Position numbers and translations under genes: made by a program. This document shows positions 14,936 through 26,250 of a stretch of DNA of 64,000 nt, piece by piece. Below the pieces are notes generated by a model. The model searched no databases, was not told the origin of the DNA, and was given only the letters and a program-made list of their open reading frames with translations. Position 1 is the first letter of the stretch, and every line of letters begins with the position of its first letter. This DNA comes from Strongylocentrotus droebachiensis (lineage: Eukaryota; Echinodermata; Echinoidea; Camarodonta; Strongylocentrotidae), in NCBI GenBank assembly GCA_035222895.1, contig JAVYIG010007907.1, positions 31,529 to 95,528 on the forward strand, written 5' to 3'.

Positions 14936-17900
14936 TCTACCATAGAGCCACCATTCATCTACCATAGAGCCACCATTCATCTACCATTCATCCACCATAG
15001 AGCCACCATTCATCCACCATAGAACAACCATTCATCTACCATAGAGCCACCATTTATCTACCATAGAGTCACTATTCATCTACCATAGAGCTACCATTCA
15101 TCTACCATTCACCCACCACTCATCTACCATTCATCTACCATAGAGCCACCATTCATCTACCATAGAGCCACCATTCATCTACCATATAGCCACCATTCAT
15201 CTACCATAGAGCCACGACTCATCTACCATAGAGCCACCATTCATCTACCATAGAGCCACCATTCAACTACCATAGAGCCACCATTCATCTACCATAGAGC
15301 CATCATTCATCTACCATAGGGCCACCATTCATCTACCATTTATTCACCACTCATCTACCATTCATCTACCATAGAGCCACCATTCATCTACCATAGACCC
15401 ACCATTCATCTACCATAGAGCCACCATTCATCTACCATAGAGCCACTATTCATCTACCATAGAGCTACCATTCATCTACCATTCACCCACCACCCATCTA
15501 CCATTCATCTACCATAGAGCCACCATTCATCTACCATAGAGCCACCATTCATCTACCATAGAGCCACCATTCATCTACCATAGACCCACCATTCATCTAC
15601 CATAGAGCCACCATTCATCTACCATAGAGCCACCATTCATCTACCATAGAGCTACCATTCATCTACCTTTCACCCACCACTCATCTACCATTCATCTACC
15701 ATTTAAATACCATAGAGCCACCATTTATATACCATAGAGCCACCATTCATCTACCATAGAGCCATCATTCATCTACCATATAGCCACCATTCGTCTACCA
15801 TAGAGCCACCATTCATCTACCATAGGGCCACCATTCATCTACAATAGAGCCACCATTCATCTACCATAGAGCCATTCATCTACCATAGAGCCACCATTCA
15901 TCTACCATAGAGCTACCATTCATCTACCATAGAGCCACCATTCATCTACCATAGAGCCACCATTCATCTACTATAGAGCCACCATTCATCTACCATAGAG
16001 CCACCATTCATCTACCATAGAGCCACTATTCATCCACCATAGAGCCACCATTCATCTACCATAGAGCCACCATTCATATACCATAGAGCCACCATTCATC
16101 TACCATAGAGCCACCATTCATCTACCATAGGGCTATCATTCATCTACCATTCATCCACCATTCATCTACCATAGAGCCACCATTCATCTACAATAGGGCT
16201 ACCATTCATCTACCATTCTTCCACCATTCATCTACCATAGAGCCACCATTCATTTACCATAGGCCCACCAGTCTTCTACCATAGATCCACCATTCTTCTA
16301 CCATAGAGCCACCATTCATCTACCATAGAGCCACCATTCATCTACCATAGAGCCACCATTCATCTACCATAGAGCCACCATTCATCTACCATAGGGCCAC
16401 CATTCATCTACCATTTATTCACCACTCATCTACCATTCATCTACCATAGAGCCACCATTCATCTACCATAGAGCCACCATTCATCTACCATAGAGCCACC
16501 ATTCATCTACCATAGAGCCACCATTCATCTACCATAGAGCTACCATTCATCTACCATTCACCCACCACTCATCTACCCTTCATCTACCATAGAGCCACCA
16601 TTCATCTACCATAGAGCCATCATTCATCTACCATAGGGCCACCATTCATCTACCATTTATTCACCACTCATCTACCATTCATCTACCATAGAGCCACCAT
16701 TCATCTACCATAGAGCCACCATTCATCTACCATAGAGCCACCATTCATCTACCATCGAGCTACCATTCATCTACCATTCATCCACCACTCATCTACTATA
16801 GAGCCACCATTCATCTACCATAGAGCCATCATTAATATACCATAGAGCCACCATTCATCTACCATAGAGCCACTATTCATCTACCATAGAGCCATCATTT
16901 ATCTACCATAGAGAAACCATTTAAATAACATAGAGCCACCATTCATCTACCATAGAGCCATCATTCATCTACCATAGAGCCACCATTCATCTACCATAGA
17001 GTCACTATTCATCTACCATAGAGCTACCATTCATCTACCATTCACCCACCACTCATCTACCATTCATCTACCATAGAGCCACCATTCATCTACCATTCAT
17101 CCACCATAGAGCCACCATTCATCCACCATAGAACAACCATTCATCTACCATAGAGCCACCATTTATCTACCATAGAGTCACTATTCATCTACCATAGAGC
17201 TACCATTCATTTACCATTCACCCACCACTCATCTACCATTCATCTACCATAGAGCCACCATTCATCTACCATAGAGCCACCATTCATCTACCATATAGCC
17301 ACCATTCATCTACCATAGAGCCACGACTCATCTACCATAGAGCCACCATTCATCTACCATTGAGCCACCATTCAACTACCATAGAGCCACCATTCATCTA
17401 CCATAGAGCCATCATTCATCTACCATAGGGCCACCATTCATCTACCATTTATTCACCACTTATCTACCATTCATCTACCATAGAGCCACCATTCATCTAC
17501 CATAGAGCCACCATTCATCTACCATAGAGCCACCATTCATCTACCATAGACCCACCATTCATCTACCATAGAGCCACCATTCATATACCATAGAGCCACT
17601 ATTCATCTACCATAGAGCTACCATTCATCTACCATTCACCCACCACTCATCTACCATTCATCTACCATAGAGCCACCATTCATCTACCATAGAGCCACAA
17701 TTCATCTACCATAGAGCCACCATTCATCTACCATAGACCCACCATTCATCTACCATAGAGCCACCATTCATCTACCATAGAGCCACCATTCATCTACCAT
17801 AGAGCTACCATTCATCTACCATAGAGCCACCATTCATCTACCATAGAGCCACCATTCATCTACCATAGGGCCACCATTCATCTACCATTTATTCACCACT

Positions 17901-19750
17901 CATCTACCATTCATCTACCATAGAGCCACCATTCATCTACCATAGAGCCACCATTCATCTACCATAGAGCCACCATTCATCTACCATCGAGCTACCATTC
18001 ATCTACCATTCATCCACCACTCATCTACCATAGAGCCACCATTCATCTACCATAGAGCCATCATTAATATACCATAGAGCCACCATTCATCTACCATAGA
18101 GCCACTATTCATCTACCATAGAGCCATCATTTATCTACCATAGAGAAACCATTTAAATAACATAGAGTCACCATTCATCTACCATAGAGCCATCATTCAT
18201 CTACCATAGAGCCACCATTCATCTACCATAGAGTCACTATTCATCTACCATAGAGCTACCATTCATCTACCATTCACCCACCACTCATCTACCATTCATC
18301 TACCATAGAGCCACCATTCATCTACCATAGAGCCACCATTCATCTACCATAGAGCCACCATTCATCTACCATTCATCCACCATAGAGCCACCATTCATCC
18401 ACCATAGAACAACCATTCATCTACCATAGAGCCACCATTTATCTACCATAGAGTCACTATTCATCTACCAAAGAGCCACCATTCATCTACCATAGAGCTA
18501 CCATTCATCTACCATTCACCCACCACTCATCTACCCTTTATCTACCATAGAGCCACCATTCATCTACCATAGAGCCATCATTCATCTACCATTATAGCCA
18601 TCATTCATCTACCATAGAGCCATCATTCATCTACCATAGAGCCACCATTCATCTACCATAGAGCCACCATTCATCTACCATAGAGCCACCATTCATCTAC
18701 CATAGAGCCACCATTCATCTACCATAGGGCCACCATTCATCTACCATTTATTCACCACTCATCTACCATTCATCTACCATAGAGCCACCATTCATCTACC
18801 ATAGAGCCACCATTCATCTACCATAGAGCCACCATTCATCTACCATCGAGCTACCATTCATCTACCATTCATCCACCACTCATCTACCATAGAGCCACCA
18901 TTCATCTACCATAGAGCCATCATTAATATACCATAGAGCCACCATTCATCTACCATAGAGCCACTATTCATCTACCATAGAGCCATCATTTATCTACCAT
19001 AGAGAAACCATTTAAATAACATAGAGCCACCATTCATCTACCATAGAGCCATCATTCATCTACCATAGAGCCACCATTCATCTACCATAGAGTCACTATT
19101 CATCTACCATAGAGCTACCATTCATCTACCATTCACCCACCACTCATCTACCATTCATCTACCATAGAGCCACCATTCATCTACCATAGAGCCACCATTC
19201 ATCTACCATAGAGCCACCATTCATCTACCATTCATCCACCATAGAGCCACCATTCATCCACCATAGAACAACCATTCATCTACCATAGAGCCACCATTTA
19301 TCTACCATAGAGTCACTATTCATCTACCATAGAGCTACCATTCATTTACCATTCACCCACCACTCATCTACCATTCATCTACCATAGAGCCACCATTCAT
19401 CTACCATAGAGCCACCATTCATCTACCATATAGCCACCATTCATCTACCATAGAGCCACGACTCATCTACCATAGAGCCACCATTCATCTACCATTGAGC
19501 CACCATTCAACTACCATAGAGCCACCATTCATCTACCATAGAGCCATCATTCATCTACCATAGGGCCACCATTCATCTACCATTTATTCACCACTTATCT
19601 ACCATTCATCTACCATAGAGCCACCATTCATCTACCATAGAGCCACCATTCATCTACCATAGAGCCACCATTCATCTACCATAGACCCACCATTCATCTA
19701 CCATAGAGCCACCATTCATATACCATAGAGCCACTATTCATCTACCATAG
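14936..19750. repeat. Higher-order duplication in satellite 1, copy 2
   Basis: This is the second copy of the block at 4181-8995. The copies look nearly identical over the stretches compared. Differences I saw are single bases, such as CTACCAAAGAGCC near 18475 where copy 1 has CTACCATAGAGCC, and GAGTCACC near 18168 where copy 1 has GAGCCACC. Immediately before this copy, 14790-15050 instead matches about 2640-2890. The left edge is therefore a recombinant junction, as unequal exchange between repeats would produce. Confidence 0.85.
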
Positions 19751-21427
19751 AGCTACCATTCATCTACCATTCACCCACCACTCATCTACCATTCATCTAC
19801 CATAGAGCCACCATTCATCTACCATAGAGCCACAATTCATCTACCATAGAGCCACCATTCATCTACCATAGACCCACCATTCATCTACCATAGAGCCACC
19901 ATTCATCTACCATAGAGCCACCATTCATCTACCATAGAGCTACCATTCATCTACCATAGAGCCACCATTCATCTACCATAGAGCCACCATTCATCTACCA
20001 TAGGGCCACCATTCATCTACCATTTATTCACCACTCATCTACCATTCATCTACCATAGAGCCACCATTCATCTACCATAGAGCCACCATTCATCTACCAT
20101 AGAGCCACCATTCATCTACCATCGAGCTACCATTCATCTACCATTCATCCACCACTCATCTACCATAGAGCCACCATTCATCTACCATAGAGCCATCATT
20201 AATATACCATAGAGCCACCATTCATCTACCATAGAGCCACTATTCATCTACCATAGAGCCATCATTTATCTACCATAGAGAAACCATTTAAATAACATAG
20301 AGCCACCATTCATCTACCATAGAGCCATCATTCATCTACCATAGAGCCACCATTCATCTACCATAGAGTCACTATTCATCTACCATAGAGCTACCATTCA
20401 TCTACCATTCACCCACCACTCATCTACCATTCATCTACCATAGAGCCACCATTCATCTACCATAGAGCCACCATTCATCTACCATAGAGCCACCATTCAT
20501 CTACCATTCATCCACCATAGAGCCACCATTCATCCACCATAGAACAACCATTCATCTACCATAGAGCCACCATTTATCTACCATAGAGTCACTATTCATC
20601 TACCATAGAGCTACCATTCATCTACCATTCACCCACCACTCATCTACCATTCATCTACCATAGAGCCACCATTCATCTACCATAGGGCTACCATTCATCT
20701 ACCATTCATCCACCATTCATCTACCATAGAGCCACCATTCATCTACCATAGAGCCACCATTCATCTACCATAGACCCACCATTCATCTACCATAGAGCCA
20801 CCATTCATCTACCATAGAGCCACAATTCATCTACCATAGGGCCACCATTCATCTACCATTTATTCACCACTCATCTACCATTCATCTACCATAGAGCCAC
20901 CATTCATCTACCATAGAGCCACCATTCATCTACCATAGAGCCACCATTCATCTACCATAGAGCCACCATTCATCTACCATAGGGCCACCATTCATCTACC
21001 ATTTATTCACCACTCATCTACCATTCATCTACCATAGAGCCACCATTCATCTACCATAGAGCCACCATTCATCTACTATAGAGCCACCATTCATCTACCA
21101 TAGAGCCACCATTCATCTACCATAGAGCTACCATTCATCTACCATTCACCCACCACTCATCTACCATTCATCTACCATAGAGCCACCATTCATCTACCAT
21201 AGAGCCATCATTCATCTACCATATAGCCATCTTTCATCTACCATAGAGCCACCATTCATCTACCATAGAGCCACCATTCATCTACCATAGAGCCACTATT
21301 CATCTACCATACAGCCACCATTCATCTACCATAGAGCCACCATTCATCTACCATAGAGCCACCATTCATCTACCATAGAGCCACCACTCATCTACCATAG
21401 AGCCACCACTCATCTACCATAGGGCTA

Positions 21428-21430
21428 CCA
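21428..21430. other. Junction between satellite 1 and satellite 2
   Basis: The last satellite-1 unit reads GGGCTACCA and passes directly into CGCCAATTGGCGACCTACC, an internal position of the satellite-2 monomer, which is normally preceded by ACCCCA. The shared CCA means the breakpoint cannot be placed more precisely. There is no spacer, transposon end or unique sequence between the two arrays. The join looks like a microhomology-type or illegitimate recombination event, or an assembly join inside repeats. Confidence 0.8.
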
Positions 21431-22880
21431 CGCCAATTGGCGACCTACCGTTGTCACCAAATAAGATATAAAAAGCATGCTCATCTGACAATAATTTATT
21501 GCCCAAAACCCCTGAATTTCCGGGGCTCCGCCCCTGGACCCCACACCAATTCGTGACCTGCCAGTGTCACAATTAAGGTATAAAATATGCTCATCTGACG
21601 ATAATTTAATGTTGTAAAACCCTGAGCTTCTGGGGGATCCTCCTCCTGGACCCCACGCTTATTCGCGACTTCCCAGTGTCACAAATAAGGTTTAAAATAT
21701 GCTCATCTGACGATAATTTGACGTATAAAACCCCTGAGCTTCTGGGATGCTTAGCCCCCGGACCCCATGCCAATTCATGACCTGCCAGTGTCACAAAAAA
21801 GGTTTAAAATATGCTCATCTGACGATAATTTAACGTATAAAACCCTTGAGCTTCTGGGGGCTTCGCCCCCGGACCCCACGCCAATTCGCGACCTACCAGT
21901 GTCACCAAATAAGGTATAAAAGCATGCTCATCTGACAATAATTTATTGCCCAAGACCCCTGAATTTCCGGGGGCTCCGCCCCTGGACCCCACCCCAATTC
22001 GTGACCTGCCAGTGTCACAACTAGGGCATAAAAGCATGCTCATCTTACAATAATTTATCGCCCAAAACCCCTGAACTTCCGGGGGCTCTTCCCCTGGACC
22101 CCACACCAATTCGCGACCTACCAGTGTCACCAAATAAGGTATAAAAGCATGCTCATCTGACAGTTATTTATTGCCCAAAACCCCTGGGCTTCTTGGGGCT
22201 CCGCACCCTGGGCCCCACGCCAATTGGCGACCTACCATTGTCACCAAATAAGGTATATAAAGCATGCTCATCTGACAATAATTTATTGCCCAAAACCCCT
22301 GAATTTCCGGGGGCTCCGCCCATGGACCCCACGCAAATTCGTGACCTGCCAGTGTCACAATTAAGGTATAAAATCATGCTCATCTGACAGTTATTTATTG
22401 CCCAAAACCCATGAACTTCCGGGGGATCCGCCCCTGGACCCCACGCCAATTCGTTAACTGCCAGTGTCAAAACTAGGGTATAAGAGCATTCACATCTGAC
22501 AAAAATTTAGTGCTCAAAACTCCTGGGCTTCTTGGGGCTCCGCACCCTGGACCCCACTCCAATTGGCGACCTACCATTGTCACCAAATAAGGTATAAAAT
22601 GCATGCTCATCTGACAATAATTTATTGCCCAAAACCCATGAACTTCCGGGGGCTCCGCCCTTGGACCCCTCACCAATTCGTGACCTGCCAGTGTCACAAC
22701 TAGGATATAAAAGCATGCTCATCTGACAGTAATTTATTGCCCAAAACCCCTGAACTTCCGGGGTTCCTCCCCCTGGACCCCACGCTTATTCGCGACCTCC
22801 CAGTGTCACAAATAAGGTTTAAAATATGCTAATCTGACGATAATTCAACGTATAAAACCCCTGAGCTTCTGGGGGCTTCG

Positions 22881-22889
22881 CCCCCGGAC
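22881..22889. other. Target-site duplication, left copy (CCCCCGGAC)
   Basis: These nine bases of satellite 2 directly precede the left terminal inverted repeat and recur as CCCCCGGAG directly after the right one. The undisturbed satellite, for example near 33318, reads CGCCCCCGGACCCCACGAC. The left copy is therefore the original and the right copy has one C-to-G change. An 8-bp duplication (CCCCCGGA) with one extra element base cannot be excluded. Confidence 0.8.
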
Positions 22890-22990
22890 GCGTCTTATTT
22901 TTTCGTACCACGGCGAGCCCGGATTCCTGTTTTATCATGAATATTCATTAGGCAGGGCCGGGGAAAGTCTCGATTCTCTTGAATATTCAT
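22890..22990 (+). repeat. Left terminal inverted repeat of the transposon
   Basis: These 101 bases match the reverse complement of 29505-29604 with five differences (three substitutions and two single-base gaps), about 95% identity. Weaker similarity (GATCGAGG) continues to about 23002. The repeat contains the perfect palindrome ATGAATATTCAT at 22937-22948, and the motif GAATATTCAT recurs at 22981-22990. Such subterminal motifs are plausible transposase contact sites, which is inference. Confidence 0.92.
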
Positions 22991-24088
22991 GTATGATCGA
23001 GGCATGCGCAGCATCGAATAATGGCAGGCCTATAATATGACATAGAAAAGCAATGTCATGGTCATTTAGATAATACAGTCATAAATGCTGTGTTTAATTA
23101 CTAGTAAATGCCAAAATGTCAGTACCGGTAGACAAGATATATAGCATATATTTCAAGTAAGAGTCTTGATAGGCAATTTGTGAGTAGCCTAGGCCTACTT
23201 TTCTGAGATTAATGGGAGTCTAGTTCTTTTCATGAATTGGTAAATAATCAGTTCTAGGTTTGCTTTTTAAATATTACAAGCAGAGGTTGCATTATGGTAT
23301 TGAATATGTGATACAGTATTATAAACTGTATAAAATAGATAATTAGAATAGGCCTACATACAGACATTTATCAAAAATAAAATACTTGTGTATTGCACTT
23401 AAATTATTTCTATGATCTATGCTCACTTAACTGCATAAGGAAGAAAAGGAAGAAAGAAAAATGGGATTAGAAAGAAGAATAACAAAGTTAAAAAGTAAAA
23501 TATATATAAATAATAAATGAATGGAAGAAATAAAGAATACGGAATAGATACCAAGGAAGAAAGAAATAAATTGCAAGAAAATTGAAATGAAAAGAAGACA
23601 AAAGAAAAAGGGAAAGGAGCAAGATAATATTGATACCATATCTTCAATCTTGTTTTCTTTTATCTTGCCTCTTGTTTTTGTTTAGGCCTAGCTACCATTT
23701 TTTCCTTTCCTTTCTCTTTTTCTCTTAAAAGTTCTCTTTGGTTTCTTTCTAAAATAATGAGGGAAGGGGGGGGGGGGGGTGGGGGACTCGATGATAATTC
23801 ATCATTTGAAGGTTTACAATGTGAAGTCCACGAGTTATATGCACCCACTGAAGAAAATCCATGTACAGGGTTGCTGCAGGAACCCCAGCACCCACAGATC
23901 CCACGCATGATGAGACAAACTCGAGAGAAAACTACACATTCTTTCACATACATTGAAGAAAAAAAAGAAGAAAAAAAATCCAAGATCGGTTGAACTCTTT
24001 TTGACCCCTCCCCAGGACGTCGATCAATTACATGTATGTGCCCCCCCCCCCAAACTCTGGCTACGGCCCTGGCGATAATTACCCACTA
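22991..24088. other. Transposon left interior, no gene recognised; purine-rich block and homopolymers
   Basis: This is AT-rich sequence with no supported gene. About 23437-23625 is a nearly pure A/G block on the plus strand (repeated GAAGAAA and AAAGAAG), followed at 23645-23745 by pyrimidine-rich sequence. A G14-T-G5 tract lies at 23766-23785 and an 11-bp C tract at 24041-24051. The interval 23790-23948 is open in more than one frame and less AT-biased than its surroundings. I see neither splice signals nor a recognisable motif there, so it is not called a gene. Confidence 0.6.
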
Positions 24089-24360
24089 TTCAAATCTGAC
24101 AGGTGCCCCTTTTTCTTCAACAAATGCCCCTTTAACTTCATAATAAGTGCCACTGTTCCATTTTCATAAGTGCCCCTTGTGATATCTGATAAAAGCCCTT
24201 TCATTTTTTTTTACTTTGACACGCGTCCCCTTAAACTTTCTAACAAGTGCCCTTTTACCTTTTGATATGTGCCCCTTTCCCTGTTTAATAGGAGCCCCAA
24301 CCCCAACCCTTTCTCATAAATGCCCCTTTGACACATGCCCCCTTTTCCTTTTTTTATAAT
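24089..24360 (+). repeat. Degenerate GTGCCCCTTTT repeats, left arm of transposon
   Basis: About ten loose copies of a motif around AAGTGCCCCTTTT are spaced irregularly at roughly 20-30 bp, for example AGGTGCCCCTTTTTC, AAATGCCCCTTTAAC and TAAGTGCCCCTTGTG. The same motif makes up most of the nested element at 27214-28580. This block is probably a fragment of the same repeat family or a separate insertion of it. No inverted-repeat ends were found for this copy. Confidence 0.7.
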
Positions 24361-25364
24361 TCCCCTTTTCTCTCTTTCTCTGTCTTTCGAAAGCTATCTT
24401 CTGCAAGGTTTGTTCTCTTGACTGAGCAACCTGTTGCAATTCCTTTCTGTCTCACTTTCAGTCGTACTTGTTGCCACTCATTTGCATTCACTCGTTATCA
24501 ACTACCATCAACCATTCCATATTCACTCCATTACTGTCCACATTTCAATTTCATTCTCTTCACTCTCCCTTTTTGCAGCCTTTCCAGGAGCTTTGCTAGA
24601 AGTAGAACATTTTTAATGTAGAGGCCAGAGAAACCGGAAAGTATATGTTAATCATTTTATTCAAATATCTAACTTGAAAAAAAGGAAAGTGAAACATTGT
24701 TTAATTACAATATATTGACATAATTTTGTTAAAGAAACAAATTTGAATTTAACACTGGAAATTTGTAATTGGTTTGCCAGCCCCCCCCCCCCAAAAAAAA
24801 AAAAAAACACACTCAAAACACAACAGTGGTACCAGGGTTTTTGTTAGGAGGCCCATGTACTGTATAATTTTTATTATTAAGAATAGTTTTCTCTTTTTTA
24901 TTAATTTGACATTGGCATACCGTAAATTTCACCAGGAACCCCCCCCCCTCCCGACACTGCCATTATTTCTACCAACAGTAATGCTATAATTCAAAATTTC
25001 ACTTTCTAAATCCTTCTAATATAAACATATAATTATATTTCTACAGAGGATAAGATAAGAGGATAGCAAGCCCCCCCCCCCCCACTCCCTGTTTTCTTTA
25101 GTTGGGAAGCATCGAAACATGATTCTATGAAAGCTACCAGTTTGGATACGAAAGGCAATGAGGATTAGCAGTTTACATATTTAATGCATTTAGAGTGTTG
25201 TCTTTCAAACCTTCTTACATACAATACTTGAAGTAGCAATAATTTCATAATCTACAAAACTTCCTATACAGAAGTCCATAGAGGTAAATGAATTTTAACA
25301 TGTATAATTATAATCAAAATATCATTGATTAATTCAATCTTTGATATAGACTGATAGACCTTTA
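24361..25364. other. Transposon central-left interior, no gene recognised
   Basis: This is AT-rich sequence with no supported gene. It holds three C-tracts: C12 followed by A15 at 24781-24807, C10 at 24939-24948 and C13 at 25071-25083. Short frames between 24328 and 24621 are low-complexity (Phe/Ser/Leu-rich, from a pyrimidine-rich strand). An acceptor-like CTCCCTTTTTGCAG precedes a short frame ending near 24616, but no matching donor or upstream exon was found. Confidence 0.5.
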
Positions 25365-25412
25365 TCAATCAAATTTGAAGGAGAATCTTTCTGCCCAGTC
25401 CTCAGTTTCATC
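25365..25412 (-). other. Possible alternative or second terminal exon (weak)
   Basis: On the minus strand CTACCATCTTATAG looks like a splice acceptor. It is followed in phase 0 by 15 codons (Asp-Glu-Thr-Glu-Asp-Trp start, Phe-Lys-Phe-Asp end) and a TGA. The composition is more protein-like than the surroundings. It lies downstream of the stop and AATAAA of the segment at 25613-25684. It could be an alternative last exon for the donor at 26250, or chance. Confidence 0.25.
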
Positions 25413-25515
25413 CTATAAGATGGTAGTTGACATTGTTAGAATTTTAATGTTTATTCGTTGAGGATTAGTTATCTTTAATTATTTGAAAGTCGACAAGATG
25501 ATAAACTTCATTAGC

Positions 25516-25521
25516 TTTATT
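25516..25521 (-). promoter_or_regulatory. Polyadenylation signal AATAAA
   Basis: A canonical AATAAA on the minus strand (TTTATT on plus) lies 92 nt downstream of the TAA stop of the last exon-like segment at 25615-25613. Its position is what a short 3' untranslated region would give and supports reading the upstream segments as the 3' end of a gene. AATAAA is common by chance in AT-rich DNA, so alone it is weak. Confidence 0.45.
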
Positions 25522-25612
25522 GAATGTAGTATTCTACAAACATATAATACAAATAACAAATAAATATCATGTAAATATTCCAGTTTAAACCCATCTCTAT
25601 TGTCCTCTTTCA

Positions 25613-25684
25613 TTATATGAGGGTGGCATCTTTAAGACGTAGTCTCGTGTAGATATCTTCTGCATCCATCACTAAAGTTGTAGC
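25613..25684 (-). CDS. Putative terminal exon of a spliced gene inside the transposon
   Basis: On the minus strand a T-rich tract and CTGAAAACTAG (acceptor AG) precede 23 codons in phase 0, ending at TAA (25615-25613). The peptide ends MDAEDIYTRLRLKDATLI, a charged, helix-compatible sequence unlike the low-complexity translations around it. The reading phase matches the end of the exon-like segment at 26251-26394. That exon ends after a complete codon (AAG) at a GT donor, and this one begins with a complete codon (GCT). AATAAA follows 92 nt after the stop. I do not recognise the protein family. It could be a captured host gene end or the remnant of an element-encoded gene. The splicing is inferred from sequence signals only. 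Confidence 0.5.
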   Translation of the reverse strand, partial: ATTLVMDAEDIYTRLRLKDATLI

Positions 25685-26250
25685 CTAGTTTTCAGAAAAA
25701 AATATAACCCAAGTCTGTTGAATGGAAAAATGAAATAAGATATAAAAAAAATCAACAATGACTAATAACATACACCCTGATACCTGCTCAGAAAAAGGAA
25801 GGACTGAAATTCACTTGGGGTTCTAGTGGGCAAACCTAAACTATTTTTTGTACCAAGACTAGTTTAAATACTGACCGCATCTTAAATTATTACTGATGAT
25901 CCCATTAAGACGATAGGCCTGCTGGAGCTCGGATCAGACAAGGTATGAAATAAGTAATACAATGTAATACAACTCGTGCTCATACCGGTAATTGAATAAT
26001 ACTCGGTTAAGTATGGGACATAAAATGACCAAACAACTTTGACCAGAGAATGTACTGGAAATAATGCTACTGAAACATACGTAATGTAGACTTATATTTC
26101 ATCTATATTGACATTTAATTTTTAATCTAAATTACAATTGTGATATTAAGTCAATTATTCTTTTACAAGTCAACTGACAATGAAAAATATCTGTTTTAGA
26201 TCTATAATTTTCTCCATGACATTTGTTCCACAAAAATTTATTGGGGGTAC

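Larger units (their letters stand above)
1..21430. repeat. Satellite 1: 22-bp tandem array (11+11 bp dimer)
   Basis: The whole stretch is a tandem array whose commonest unit is 22 bp, made of two 11-bp halves, CCATAGAGCCA followed by CCATTCATCTA. Both halves start CCAT and end in A, so the 22-mer looks like a diverged dimer of an 11-mer. The plus strand is C-rich and G-poor (8 C and 2 G per unit). Frequent variants are GAGCTACC, GAGTCACT, TAGGGCCACC, CATATAGCCACC, GAGCCACGACTC, TTTAAATACC and GAACAACC. The regular phase is broken by extra single 11-bp halves such as CCATTCATCCA, CCATTCACCCA and CCACTCATCTA. Variants recur in fixed orders, so the array has higher-order structure. No interspersed gene or transposon was seen in these 21 kb. 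The array runs off the left edge of the window. Confidence 0.97.
21428..22889. repeat. Satellite 2, left segment (~13 monomers of ~112-113 bp)
   Basis: These are tandem monomers of about 112-113 bp. Recognisable blocks in order are CCAATTCGTGACCTGCCAG, GTGTCACAACTAGG, TATAAAAGCATGCTCATCTG, TTATTTATTGCCCAAAACCC and CTTCCGGGGGCTCCGCCCC. Several sub-types alternate. One has CGCCAATTGGCG with TACCATTGTCACC. Another has GATAATTTAACGTATAAAAC followed by GAGCTTCTGGGGGCTTCG. The segment stops inside a monomer at the transposon insertion and resumes in the same monomer at 29605. Monomers here are more mixed in order than on the right side and show no clean higher-order unit. Confidence 0.95.

Noticed and set aside
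1-21430. Regular short repeats that could suggest a CRISPR array
   Set aside because: Units are directly contiguous with no unique spacers, both halves of each unit are repetitive, and there are no cas-like genes. It is satellite DNA.
1-21430. Telomeric repeat array
   Set aside because: The 22-bp unit does not contain the TTAGGG/CCCTAA-type repeats known for animal telomeres, and it continues into another satellite rather than ending.
23427-23647. Phe/Leu-rich minus-strand frames of 70 and 74 codons resembling membrane segments
   Set aside because: They translate an A/G-rich simple-sequence block. The hydrophobic look comes from the TTT/CTT codons of its complement.
23757-23993. 78-codon plus-strand frame after the poly-G tract, and the opposing 107-codon frame
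   Set aside because: The start lies in or next to a G homopolymer, the end is in an A-rich tract, no splice signals or motif were found, and both strands are open. Composition alone does not make it a gene.
24328-24621. Overlapping 97- and 60-codon frames in the pyrimidine-rich stretch
   Set aside because: These are low-complexity Phe/Ser/Leu translations. The acceptor-like TTTTTGCAG has no partner donor that I could find.
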